Assembly: GCA_905250075.1 (NCBI GenBank)
Contig: CAJNOP010000033.1
Coordinates: 1,240,613 to 1,304,612, forward strand
DNA: 64,000 nt
DNA from: Rotaria sp. Silwood1
Taxonomy: Eukaryota; Rotifera; Eurotatoria; Philodinida; Philodinidae
Reading direction: 5' to 3'
Shown: positions 38,700 to 50,911 of the stretch, one piece after another
How positions within the stretch are numbered: position 1 is the stretch's first letter
How the letters are laid out: the number at the start of each line of letters is the position of its first letter
Position numbers and translations under genes: made by a program
The notes under the pieces: generated by a model
Seen by the model: the letters and a program-made list of their open reading frames with translations, nothing else
Database searches by the model: none
Told to the model about the DNA's origin: nothing

Positions 38700-41600
38700 T
38701 GTTTTTCGTGCTATCTTATGAATAAGAAGGATAATAAACAACAAATGACAGAAAAAAGAGAAAGCATCAATCTGTGTCTCTGTCTGTCTCTTTCTTTCTT
38801 TTCCTATCTTCCTTTCAATCTATCGAATATAAATCAGAAGAACGACAAAAAAAATCCATTTCGATGAGAAAGAGAAATCTGCACTGCTGTTCTCTGTGTA
38901 TATGTGCATTCACCGATAGATAATTATGAGAATAAGAAGCGAACCGGTGATGTACTGGACATTTATTTCGTTTGTTCGTTCTGTCACTTTTTCAATGACT
39001 ACACTGTAATATTCTCATCTTTTTTTACTTTATATATCGATGTGCTCAGAGATGATAGAGATAGACAGGCAACGGTAATGTTAAGAGAATGGGAGGTACT
39101 AAGACAGAGTTCTACCAATCGCTAACATATTCAATGGTCACGGGTGAATGGATTCTTAATAACTGCCACCAACATTATATTATTGTTATGCTGCTGACTC
39201 TGTACTTTCTCTTCTTCTCTTTTCTTATCACTGTCTCTTTCTTTCTTTTTATTTACCTGTCTGACTGCAAAAACATTACCCATCAGTCGATTCGTCGCAA
39301 ATCATGATGACACCCATCCATTATTCTTCTTCTTTACATACCTTCTCTATCTATCTCTCGCCTTGTCTTTTCCATATATAGCGGCAAAACGACCAATGCT
39401 TTAGGCAGATTGGTGGCTATAGGAGAAAGAGAGTAAAAAAACAAGGAGATAAATATGCGTGTACATATACAGTAGGATTGGTGCGTGTGGAATTGAAAAT
39501 AAGCACCTTCGATTCTCTCTCTCTCTGTCTCTCTCTCTCTCCAATAGAATGCTTATATAAAAGACAGATAGGTGTGATGACAACTAGAAATATACCCTAC
39601 GGTAAAATATATGTATAAAATAGTCATTCATTTTCAAGAGATACATCCGCAACACATCATAAATATGTATGCACGCGATTTGATGCTTTACGATTAGAAT
39701 AACAACAGTAAATGTAAAAAAAAAGAGGAGAAAAAAACGAAAAAGAAAAGATCCCTGACGCACACTTTTCGTTGTAGGAAACATTGTTGCACATTCAAAG
39801 GATTGACAATGAGATGTTATACTTAAAGAAGGAGGTTGATAATAGTAGGAGGAAGCAAAGCCAATGTTCAGAGTAAATGTATGTGTGTGTGTGTGTGTGT
39901 GTACGTTTCTCTCTGACTCGGAATTTTGTCGTTGTATTGTGTCAACAATTGGGAGAAGAAGAAGAAAAAGAAGAAAAAAAAAAAGAAAGAAATTCAAACG
40001 AAATGAAGAACAAGAAGACGCAGAGAATCATCATCAGATGATCATATCTTCACTGTCGATGATACAGTGTACGATTGTCTTCTAAAGCTTGACATTTTTC
40101 ATAGCAGACACGTTCTTGGGAAGCGCAAACGAATACAAAAGAGAGAAGAAGAAAAAAAAGATGACGCACATAAAGAAAAAAAGAAAACGGGAACGAATAA
40201 GAAGAACAAGAGCGGACTGCGAAAAAAGGTCAGAGATTATGGAAGAAGCCTACTATAACACAAAGTGAAAAAAAAAGGAAGAAGACGGGAGAAAGGGATT
40301 ATTCCTTCTTATACTTCTTTAACATGAACATTGTGTATATTGAAGAAGAGACATATGAATTCCAGAAAACAACGTTCCGCATGTTTACTTTCAGATTTAG
40401 TCTGTGAACGAAAATCTATGAAGTAAACAAAAAAGGAGATTACCTCTTTCCTATATATCATCATTATTTTCTTCCGTTTTCTTTTTTACTCTTTCAATGA
40501 CAACAATATTCTGTTCTCTTACTAACGAGAGGATATTTCTAAGTGTCAAATTACTTTTAAGTCAGAACTATATCAATCAAATAAAAAAAAAAAGTTCGGA
40601 CTAATAGCTGATCATTACTATAATTCTCCAAAGAAAAATTAAGGTTCGACTTGAAATTTTGCATCGAAATATATCTTAATAAGGATCGTCTATTGTAAAA
40701 GTTTACAAAATTTTTGACTGCATCTATTCTGAAATAAGATGTGAAAACATGCTATTACCACAGGTATATCTTGGGATAGAAGCAATCAAAAAGTTTCAAA
40801 CTTTTACAATAAACTATTCTCATAAGAACCAATACCTATGCAAAATTTCAAGTTCAAAATTAGTTTTTTTCTGACCCAAGGAATTTATGTTAAAAAAATA
40901 TAGTATCGTGAAAATAATAAATTGCTAGTCCAAACTCTTTTCAGAGTATTCATAGTGTATAGGCATCGATCCAATACAAAAGTGATTTGACATTTAGAAT
41001 AGTTTGATTTATTCTGAAATATATGAATGGGGTATATGGAACTTTTTGTTTTTTTTTGTTGACATAAGAAGGCAGTCAGCAGTTAGAGACTGATAAACCA
41101 TCTTATCTTTTAATGGCTGAAGAGAGAGCAGCACCACAGTATCTCACACACACACTTCATTTTTAAAAACAATAAAGAGAAAAGAAAATGTAAAAGATAT
41201 ATGCATACACTAGGAAAAAAAATTCATAGAATTCAAATATAAGAAAAATTCATTTAATAAAACATACTTGCCAATAATAATAATAATAATTGGAAACGTA
41301 AAAGAAAAAAATATATGTATATATCGTTTACAATTTCGATTTCGTTTCGTTCGTTATGTTGTGTAAGAATCAAGATGATGGTATATGATAGAATGGACTG
41401 TGACTACTGCTGTTCTGTGTTCTCTCTGCCACCACATTTTCTCTCACGTGGAGGTCGTTTTCGGAAGAGCACAACTGCCATTTTACGATTACTAGCGGCA
41501 GAAGAAGAAGAAAAGAGAAAAAAAAGAGACGTAAATTAAACTACAGAAAGTGACAAGCAAAAAAAGACGAAGAAGAACAGTGCCATGGTATATCATTTAT

Positions 41601-42520
41601 GTCACATCTTGTTTCGCTTCATTGCTTTCAATGACAAAAAAAAGAAGGAAATTTTTAAATTGGACAGATTTTTTTATTCTTTCTATTATATTAGACAAAC
41701 TGTGTTTTTCTTTTAATTAAAACAAAATAAAAAAATTTTTGTGAAATTGATATTTTTTTTAACCAACCAAATTTCATCGACCACCTATTGATAATGTACA
41801 ATTCAATTAAGGAATATGAAATAACTGATAAAGATCATATTATCTAATAAGAAGAAAATATTTACGACAAATTTTCAAAGCATTTTGCCAAGATAAAAGA
41901 AGTAACATTTTTCTCTTATTAGCATTGTGTTTTGTGTTTCTTGTATGTTCGAACATATTCAAGAGAAATATATACATGTATTTAGACGTTGAAATCAATT
42001 ATATACTACCGGAAATAAATTATCAAGATTTTTTTTTTGCAATTATAATAAGAGTCATTTAATATAATAGAAATAAATTTATATATTCAGAGGATACAAC
42101 AAAATATTTGATCTAGCAAATTGTGTTATACTTGATTTTCAGATAGACTTTTAAGTACAAAGAGTTTTATCAAAAAATCTCGAGTTTAATAATTAATACT
42201 AGCAAATCTATGAAATAATCCATATGTAAAAATTTTGTCTTAGTGAATTTTTCGAGTTTAGTACAAGCAAGTTCTTGTAAACACGAAATTGATTTTTCTA
42301 ATTACGAAAAACTTCGAAAAACAAAGATTTTGTTTTCTTTTAAATCATCAATACAACAATCAATTATTCTGTCAATAATATTTAATGAAATAATAAGACC
42401 TAAAGATTCTTATCCGAATAATTTAATTTGTCTTATTCAATAATGATAATTAGAAAAAAGAAAAGAGAAACAAACGATCATAGTTCACTTGTATTTTATT
42501 TTATCATCATTTATTATATT
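38700..42520. other. Long upstream region of the zinc-finger gene
   Basis: About 3.8 kb without a supportable gene, lying between the start of the zinc-finger gene and the 3' end of the prokineticin-like gene. It holds CT/GA microsatellites near 39,515-39,540, a (TG)n run at 39,882-39,902, a GAA/AAG-rich stretch at 39,950-40,300, and a palindromic repeat at 40,635-40,855. Short ORFs here are products of these simple repeats. It may carry the control region of the zinc-finger gene. Confidence 0.45.
40635..40855. repeat. Palindromic repeat, second copy
   Basis: Shares CTATTGTAAAAGTTT, TATTCTGAAATAAGAT, GGATAGAAGCAATCAAAA and AATAAACTATTCTCAT with the palindrome at 7490-7705. It has the same internal inverted symmetry, with its centre near 40,740. 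Confidence 0.6.
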
Positions 42521-43191
42521 TTAAGCAACTTGGCAAATAGGCTCTTTATGAATACTAATCAATGGATGGATTTGAAATGTATGGGCAGGAACACAGTTGA
42601 ATCCTTTTGCACATGGACAACTAAAAGTTGATGTTGTTTCACCACTATGAAAAAGTGAACATGTCTGGCCTGCTTTTTTTAAAGGTGAACAATAACTTGA
42701 CATGTGTAAATTGACTTGAAAAATAAAAAAAAGAAAAGAAAAAGAAACTAAAATAAAGTAATTTGTTTTTTCATTTAAATAAACATTACTTCCATCAGTA
42801 AAACCACGTTTTCCAAGATGAGTTGGTTTAAGACAACATGCGTCTGGACCACAATCAAAATGGGTATTGCAATGAGAATCAATTGCATTCCATATATGAT
42901 TCAAACCGCCTATATTGAAACGAAGAATGAATTAATAAAATTGCAAATATTTTTTGTAAACCTGGTTTAGTCAATTTATCGATGAATGCAGTTAGATCCG
43001 TTGATGACATATTACCCCATTGTGATACAACCGAATTAAGAAGTTGATTAAAAACACCTGAGGTTATAGCACTAACATCTTGACCATTTACCTGTATGTA
43101 AATTAATGAAGAATTTCAATATTATTTAACGAAAAAATTTTACTTGAAAAGCAGCAACAAATAATAAGCAGACGACGGTTATTAAACGCAT
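42521..43191 (-). CDS. Prokineticin/astakine-like secreted Cys-rich protein
   Basis: Four exons on the - strand (43144-43191, 42962-43091, 42790-42909, 42521-42714) encode 163 residues. The signal peptide (MRLITVVCLLFVAAF, cleavage near VNG/QD) is followed by about 60 residues without cysteine. Then comes a ten-cysteine domain spaced C-x5-C-x4-CC ... C-x7-C ... C-x-C-x5-C ... C (CNTHFDCGPDACC, YCSPLKKAGQTC, SCPCAKGFNC, PICQ). This is the colipase-like fold pattern of prokineticins, where the ligands signal through GPCRs, and of arthropod astakines, which are haematopoietic cytokines. The N-terminal AVIT sequence needed by vertebrate prokineticins is absent. Secreted ligand is the best guess; a protease or lipase cofactor is an alternative. 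Prokineticin-like family placement is fairly good, function open. Confidence 0.78.
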
Positions 43192-44392
43192 GATGATAAT
43201 CGAATAATATTTTTTTTAAAAATATTTGTTCCATTGAAGAAAAAAACGTTTTAATCTATATTGCTATTCTTTTGAGAACAGAAAACACATGTTGGATGAT
43301 GATAAAAACCAATAAATTTTACCCATAATTATATATAATCAATGTAGGCGTTACAGCACTAATACTTCGAAATAATAATCTCGATTCATATGAAAAAAAA
43401 AAACTATCACTTAGAGTAGAAAAATGCTTGATTTTGTTCAATGGTAATTGTATACAGAAAGAACAACAACAACTATAAATGAAAATATTTTGTTTATTAT
43501 ATAATATAGGTATATAATATTTAACATACTATATATATATTAATAGGATTGAGAATATTAATAGATTGATTGTGTTGATTTTAGGAAAGCTTGTTAGTAT
43601 AGTTTCTTGGGGACTGAAATGTAATACTTAAATGTCTTAGTCAACTTCATTATACTGATAAGAAATAAGTAACGTTTAAAGTCTCTAAAAGATGATAGTT
43701 CTTTTCCAACAATAATTATCTATCAGCAAACACATTGCCTTTTTTATTTCATTTTCATAATCTATTATTGTTCGTCTAACCTTTGATTTTAATAGACAAA
43801 TAAGTGTATTGTATACATTCGTTATATTGACAGCAAATCTTAACGATCTTTTATGTATCTCGTTTGAATTTAGAAAGACAGAAAACATTATCCTTGATAT
43901 CTATCATATAATCGTATATCTGCGCAAAAATCAAAAACTACATTATTAAGAACATTCGAAAAAAAAAATTCCAGCTATTTTGATTTCACGAAAGATTCTG
44001 GCATGTTCTAGGACCTTCTAAACCTTAGTCTTAATGTTGTTATTCAGGTTACTAAGCTCTGTAATGGGAGTACAATATGAATGTGGGTAGACAGAATGAA
44101 AATGACAGTTCTTTAAGATTTGAATATATTTCGAAATATAGTCGATCTAAAGATATAAATAACCATGTAATAAAATCTCATAGAAGCTAAAAACTCATTT
44201 TATCAAAAATCAGCATGAAAATGAATATCTGACAAAATTAAACCGCTTGACAAACAAATCAAGTAGATTTTTTGAATTTAAAAATTGAACTCTATACAAT
44301 AATAAAAACTATTTTTTTCTATAGTGTCGTCCGAACGACTAGTCTCGTAAAATGAGTAATCCAATCTCCAAACTTTTCCAAATTTAACCAGA
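43192..44392. other. Spacer upstream of the prokineticin-like gene
   Basis: AT-rich, including an AT microsatellite near 43,500-43,545. No supportable gene. It should contain the promoter of the gene at 42.5-43.2 kb. Confidence 0.4.
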
Positions 44393-44450
44393 ATGTTCCT
44401 CTGTCTATTGTCGCTAATACTTGTTTGCGCAAGCGTTTCTCAGCAGCAAA
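44393..44450 (+). CDS. Orphan signal-peptide exon
   Basis: ATG followed by MFLCLLSLILVCASVSQQQ and then a consensus donor GTAAGT at 44451. Hydrophobicity, length and small residues before the cut look like a textbook secretory first exon. No matching downstream exon is seen before the GPCR on the opposite strand begins at 44,993. It may be the relic of a lost gene, or its next exon is tiny and unrecognised. Confidence 0.3.
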
Positions 44451-44992
44451 GTAAGTTTCGAAAACATATTTAATCGACAAAATAGTATGTTCGGAATCAG
44501 CGCATTAGTCTATATTGAATGGTATATAATACAAAACAATTTTGAAAACAATATCCTAAAAAAAAATGAGAGTAAGGTTCCCCCTCATGCATTTTTCCTC
44601 GAAAAATTTTTTTCCGAAAAATGTTTTTCTTTTTTTTGTTAACAATGCTGTTCTGCGTCATATGCAATAATTTCTGAGCAAGAAAAGTATATGTTGCGTC
44701 CTATACAAAAAATACACACCTTAGGACGACATGACCTTTAAGCTCAGTTGTTAGGACCAAGATAGATGGCGAGAGCTAAAAAACTTCGATTTGAACTTCT
44801 GCTCATTATTATTTTCTTTGAAAATATACATGTGTTCCACAAAATAAAATACAATGAATACAAATATATAGCAAATAGTCAAAATATATTTCACATTCTT
44901 TTCTATTTATTTCAAAAATATTTTTTCACATATAAACATAGATGATACAATTCGATTTTTACAAAATGAAAATTAATGATAAAGTTAAAGTA

Positions 44993-45913
44993 TCATGTGT
45001 TTTTACAAGTTGTTTCTTTTCGTTCTAAAGCAATTTCAACAGCGATAATAGGATTGGTTTGTCGTTTCACTTTAAATATATCTCGTACTTGTGGTGTTAT
45101 GAATCCCATAGCAATTGATGCGGCAGCAAGACCACCTGTTAAACTTAATGCTTGAATATGATAAGCTAATGGAGTTAAATAATTGGTTAAGATGTAGATA
45201 ATCAAAAGGAATATTGTTGGTATACCAATGGCCATAGCAATACAAACAAGAATAATAATACGTTTAACAATAAGTAAATCTCGTTTATTTGCGTTTTGTC
45301 GTATTTGTTGAGTAGGAATGGTGTGACGAACAAATCGAACTATACAAATATATATTAGAGTCATTACAATTAGAGGACTACCATATACCAATAATAGAGC
45401 TATGGCAAGACCACGAATATTTTTAAAAGAAAGCCAACAACTACTTATATCAGGATGATATTGAAAATCATGTAAAAGAAGATATGAAAGTATATACAAA
45501 ATTGATATAAGCCATTGTATAATTATTGCTATTGTGAAAACGATTCGTGATTGTAAAACTTTTCGTTTTTGAAAGACAACTCGACATAAACGAAATGTTG
45601 CTTGTAACATACATGAATAATAAAAAGCACAAATAAAAACATAATTAATATAAGAACGTAATTGACAATAATAATCATCAAAAGAAACAAATGGATTAAG
45701 ATCATCATATATACCATAAGCCATTACCAAAAGTGTCATAAAACTAGATCCAATCAATGTAATATAAGTATTACATATAAGAAGAATTAAAACATTGTTT
45801 ATCAATGGGCGAATACGAATAAGAATTAAGATCAGAGTTATAAGAGAAACAAAAAAACTGAGTGAAGAGAAAGCAAGAATAATGCTTTCAAAAACTCGTT
45901 CGATGATCATCAT
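44993..45913 (-). CDS. Rhodopsin-like GPCR paralogue 1
   Basis: An intronless 306-residue, seven-helix receptor predicted for the plasma membrane. TM2 has LLICNTY. TM3 follows a conserved Cys (YYCQLRSYINYV), and its cytosolic end reads LQATFRLCRVVF instead of DRY. TM4 carries AIIIQW. Loop 2 holds the partner Cys in FQYHPDISSCW, and TM6 begins with NKRDLLIVKRII. TM7 lacks NPxxY and ends GFITPQVRDIF. Two paralogues lie 5 and 11 kb to the right on the same strand, so the group arose by local duplication. It belongs to short divergent class-A receptors of the kind expanded in bdelloids; the ligand is unknown (chemosensory or peptide are possibilities). Confidence 0.85.
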   Translation of the reverse strand: MMIIERVFESIILAFSSLSFFVSLITLILILIRIRPLINNVLILLICNTYITLIGSSFMTLLVMAYGIYDDLNPFVSFDDYYCQLRSYINYVFICAFYYSCMLQATFRLCRVVFQKRKVLQSRIVFTIAIIIQWLISILYILSYLLLHDFQYHPDISSCWLSFKNIRGLAIALLLVYGSPLIVMTLIYICIVRFVRHTIPTQQIRQNANKRDLLIVKRIIILVCIAMAIGIPTIFLLIIYILTNYLTPLAYHIQALSLTGGLAAASIAMGFITPQVRDIFKVKRQTNPIIAVEIALERKETTCKNT

Positions 45914-46618
45914 AGTAAAAGAAATTGTATGTATTTCTTACCAAAATAAATGTAACATATGCAAATAGTATGTTAAATCTAGTAATCCAATAAAAAAAAC
46001 TAACAGACAATTTATTCCAATAACACACCTTAAATATCAAGGGTTCTATAGAAAATAAAAATTTAAGTCACACTGAAACTTCCAGTTATCTTAAATAGAT
46101 AATGATAGAATAGATTTCTCTAAAAATATTCTATGAGAAAATATTTAGCACTAAATGAACAACTTTGATAAACACAATTGTTGAAATATTTATTTCTTGA
46201 CTTATCTAATTCGAGTCTTTTTATTTTTATTTTTATTTATGTGTTGTATCCTAATAAATCTTAGTAAAAATATATTTGTTGCTAAGTTTATTTATGATTG
46301 AAAGGTGGAACTTTAAAAACCACTTCATACATAACAGAGATTATGAGAAATATTTGAATCAATCATTTTCAATTATGCCTTCACAATTATACATCTCAAA
46401 AGATATATTTGTATTACCTGACAGAAGAATTCATTCATTTTTATTTCTTATAATATTCTCTCCTATTTTTGTTAATAAATTCTCAATTTCATCATATATA
46501 CTCTTTTTATCTTTCAATCATATTGAAACTAATTATTTCCTGTCATGTACGGCATTTATTCAAAATCTGAATTATTACGTAAATCAATCATCTTGTATAA
46601 TAACAACAGACTAAATAT

Positions 46619-47108
46619 ATATATATGTTACGGTCAAAATTGGAATCTGGTGAAATTCTAAATTTGTCCGGATACAATTGGAATTCTAATTGTGACTGGA
46701 CAAAATTAGAATTTTATTTGGATGGATTATAAAACTAAGCAAAAATCAATACCAAAAACACGAATGAGGCCAAGGATGGTGATGAGAGTCAGAAAGAAGA
46801 TTTTAAGTAAGATCGCCGCAGGTAGTCTTGGTGAAGGTGAAAAATTTCTTAGTAAGGTTGCATTTTTGAGTACGACTAACATTTTACACGATAATTCACT
46901 CTAATTTCACTCGCGACCTCCGGATATAGACCCAGACGTCTTCACTCTACTCGTACCTGCCTCTTGTCTTCACCATCATTTTTGATTCCACTCGTATTCG
47001 TAGTGTTGCTTTTTTTTCTCATTTTTACAGTTCATGAAAATAAAAGTCTGATTTTGTTTGGACAAATTTAGAATTTGACCGAATTCCAAGTTTGACCTAA
47101 CATATATA
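46619..47108. mobile_element. Non-autonomous element with about 50-bp TIRs
   Basis: The left end ATATGTTACGGTCAAAATTG and the inverted right end ATATGTTAGGTCAAACTTGG agree over about 50 bp, including AAATTCTAAATTTGTCC in both. Flanks are TATATA tracts, so a TA-type target is possible, but the duplication is obscured. It carries no transposase. Confidence 0.7.
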
Positions 47109-48235
47109 TATAAGTCTATTTACCTATTACAATACAAAACTAATAACGACATACTACTACCTTTGAGAAGCTATAGAAAAATGACTTTTTCTCAAGATGA
47201 AAAATGAGTACAATGATCTTAGCAGTTTCATATGACGCAGAACAGAAAAATATAAATGAAGCTTAACTACGGAGAAAGTCAGTATTTTGAAATTGCAATT
47301 ATATGTCATCAAGATCGGTTTTCTTGAAGTCTGTTTTTAAATAAAATCAAGATAAGAATGATAAATTTTTATTCGGCAAGTCTTAGAATCGATAAAACAC
47401 ATCTTTAGAATATAGATATAAATCTGTAATTATAATCTTTCTAAAATAAAATAAATCAATGTGTACCCTTACATCTTCTATTCTTATTTATGCAATCGGT
47501 CATATTTTGTACCTCTTCGATAATATAATTTTTTAACCATTGATCTATAGACTGTTCCATTTTAAAAAAAATTTTGTATTGTTAAACAAGAAAATATATA
47601 TAAAGATATACTTTTGAGTCGTTTCTGCTTCGATTTGTATTTATTGAACAAATTGGTCAAATGAGTTGAAATGATCGATAGTATTAAATGACTATATAGA
47701 TTTCATTAGATGACTTATCAAATTCAAATAAACAGGTAATCGTTCTTGAGTTTGGACTCTGTGCATAAAGTAGATCCTAGTAAATTTTAAAAAATGTAAA
47801 AAAGATGAGCATACTTCCGCCTCGAGTTATTGTCATTTTATTGAAATTTCAACTGATACGACGGTATACATTAACAAATTGAATGATAATATTTCGAATT
47901 GAAAGTTTGCTTATTAATAAATTGAATTCGTCGAAACTTTCAGTTGAAAAAAAAACTTTTCTTTACGAGATATTGAATTTCCCAAAACCATCTACTCATA
48001 TTTCATAGAAGATTAAAGAATCTTATGTTTTTCGAGATTTCAATATTTCGTAAAGGAAACACTCTTTTGAACTGGAAATTTCAATAACTTCTGTTTACAA
48101 ATAAGTAAACCTTAATTTCGAAATACCCTCGTTCGATTCATTGGTGTATGCCACCTTATAGGTTAAGTTCTAGAAACAAATTTTTGGAATATTTTCATTC
48201 CGTGCCTTAATTTACTGTGTGCACTGAATCCGCAC

Positions 48236-48543
48236 TAGACATGTACGGAACCAACTTTTTTGGTCTCGATCTCATCCCGGTCTCGGTAAAAATTCTTCGG
48301 TCCCGGTTCCGGTAAAAATCTGTTTTTTAGTCCCGGACTCGGTTAAATTTTGTTTTAATTTTACTCTCAGTCTTAATAACCTTAGTTTTTCTGTTATTTG
48401 TTCATATTCAGAGAAACTGTTGCAGAATCTGGCGATTTTAGATCTGAAATAGTTCTTGAATACTCGTATTTCCTATGTTTCATGTCGACGGCAGACATGT
48501 ACGGCACTAAAAATTTTTTCGCTTCTGATCCCGCACATGTCTA
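48236..48543. mobile_element. hAT-type MITE with exact 8-bp target duplication
   Basis: A 308-bp element with TAGACATGTACGG at the left and CCGCACATGTCTA at the right. ATCCGCAC is repeated exactly on both sides (48228-48235 and 48544-48551). The left portion is built of CGGTCTCGGT-like motifs as in the element at 14.07 kb. A second copy of the left terminus (AGACATGTACGGCACTA) sits internally at 48,493-48,509. Confidence 0.8.
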
Positions 48544-50911
48544 ATCCGCACTCAAAAATTGTTTATCATTTAGAACAACTTCATTCTAAGAGTTTATAAT
48601 CAAATGTGAATAAAGAAACACAAGAATTTTTCTTATATAAAATGTTATTGTGCATGACTTTATATTGATAAGCACGTCCATTCTTACCTACATATATATA
48701 AAGTTGAAATAGAATTAATTATTCTTTTTTAGGTCGAATGTCATATTTTTCGAATTTTTACTTTACTATATATAGTTGTCATTTTTTTTCTCAAGTATCT
48801 ACTTTTCCTCTTGTTAATATTTATCACGCATTTAAATCATCTACTCAACCTTATGTTAATCTACTTATTAATGTTACTGAAATGAATAAATGAGGAAAGC
48901 TACCTCTTTGAATAATATTAAGTCGTAAATAATATTCATATTTTAATTAGTTTCTTTTTCTTTGATAAATGAGTTCTCTAACAAACTTGTTTTCTAAAAA
49001 GAAAATGTATAGCATCAATTTAATCTTTCTTTATTACAGATGATATAATGAACTTCATGAATCATTATTTTATAAAAAGTAGTTGTCCTATTGTTCTAAA
49101 CATACGATCGATGTAGGAGAAAACATGTTGCTAGCAATATCAGGAAAAGTCATTAGATATAAAAAAAAGCAATCAAGGAGATTGAAACTACCAGACCAAT
49201 GTTATTAGTTTAGGTCTAAAATAAGTTACGATATATATCAAATTTTTCTATTTAACATCAACTTCAAGAAGAAACTTTATTTATATTTAGTTCATCAAAA
49301 AGAATTCTCATTTTCTACATAGTTTTTGACTTACTAATAAATTTTTACAGAAGTTAACGCCTTTTCACCTTATAATTTTTACTTTTTAATATTATCTGTT
49401 TTGTATGTTAGTAACTCTTTACATGAATCTATTTATGTAGTCTGCAAACGCAAAATAGATGTATCGAAAAACTATTTGAAAAAATGAAATTAGGTTTGAA
49501 TGCTTTTAGATTGGAGAAAAACTCAAGACGTCATAAAATTCTTTTTTTAGAATATATTTCAATTAGAAAAAAAGAAATAATGCATTTCTTTGAAACTGAT
49601 TAATAATAGATATCTACCATTACCTATTCGGAGTTCTTAGTATATTTATAGCTGTAGTACAAATTCTTGAAATCATAGAGTTGGAATTATATAAGTAAAA
49701 AAAACATGATTCAGCTTATATTTTATAATACACGTTATATTTTTACTACTCAAGGTTCCAAAATCATCTTTTTATTGCTATTCTTTTCAATAGAATTAAA
49801 CATTTGATGAAATAATTACTTTAAATAATAGCCTAATCAGAGTTTTGCCAGTGGAAAACAGAGAGAGTGAGAGCCTTGAGCTAGTTAGATTGTGTCCGGT
49901 GGCAGGACTGGAGGCCGAATATAGCTAGTGTAACTTCGTTTGATAACAAGCTAAAAGCTTCATTGGACTAGAGGGAACTCAGTTCTTCTAGTCTTACTCG
50001 ATTACATCATTACCTTCAAGACATAAAGCTAGCATTTAAGTATGTTTATTTTCAAAATTGAAAAATCATTCTGAACCTAGAACACAGAGATATAAATATT
50101 TCTCTAATATGTTTACTATGATAAGTGAAAACTTTCTTCACATGAAGTTGATAAGGTCTAAATTCGATCTTTGAATAGATTGAGCTCTAATTTAGAATTT
50201 CAAATATCATGAAGCTATATTTTGCACTGTAAGCATGTTCTTATTACTAACTCCTATTGGTGTCTTACAAAAAACATATTCCATCATGGTGCAAAATTTG
50301 ATTACTCTGCTAATATTCATAAATCATTTTTTTTGAAGTTCGTTCAATCAGTTTACAAACAAAAGTTAATTAAACTTAAATTATATCATTTGGCTCATAT
50401 GATGAAACTTGCTGTCTGTTATTAATCTCAGTGGTGCATCAAATTTGTCTTTACCTTGTCTTGTCAATGAATCGACTTCCAATTCTGATTGAAAAACAAA
50501 ACTAAAGATCTTATCTTGAAAATAGTAATTTAAGAAATCCATTGGCATCTTGAAGGCAAACTTTTTTGAAAAATGCAAACGTTATCGCTTTTGAACTCAA
50601 CTGAAAAATTCAATCAGGGCATTGTATCGGTTTTGCAGAGCATACTGTCCGATCCAGTAAAGAATGACAGAGCATGTTGTTTTTTTTTTCAATGTATTTT
50701 CGACAACAGGGTAGGATATGAAAATATCACTTTGTGAAGAGCTTTATTAGCAATTGTTTATTTAACTCAATGTTCTATAGAAAACAATGAATTGAAAAAA
50801 CACTTGAATATCATTAAACTAATCTTTATTTTATTTCTGAATAAAACTTTAAAGTTGAATTTTTATATGAAATACAAAGCATGTATAACCAATAATGTTT
50901 TATCAGAACTG

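Larger units (their letters stand above)
45914..50911. other. 5-kb spacer between GPCR 1 and 2
   Basis: No supportable gene. It contains two inverted-repeat elements, at 46,619-47,108 and 48,236-48,543 (listed separately). It also contains repeat-like sequence near 47,900-48,100 sharing ACGAGATATTGAATT with the intron elements, and a less AT-rich patch at 49,850-49,990 with no recognisable content. A 112-codon open frame at 46,276-46,614 looks fortuitous. Confidence 0.45.

Noticed and set aside
39864..40258. Overlapping frames rich in Cys/Val and Lys/Arg/Glu
   Set aside because: They translate a (TG)n microsatellite and GAA/AAG-rich low-complexity DNA.
42243..42443. 66-codon frame on the + strand just past the prokineticin-like gene
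   Set aside because: Mildly coding-like composition, but no convincing splice sites or family.
46276..46614. 112-codon frame on the + strand
   Set aside because: No domain, no signal peptide pattern, no splice context and chance-like composition in a repeat-rich spacer.
44630..47250. 17-bp inverted match (CTGTTCTGCGTCATATG) on both sides of GPCR 1
   Set aside because: Similarity does not extend beyond about 20 bp, so it is probably a shared repeat fragment and not a defined element.
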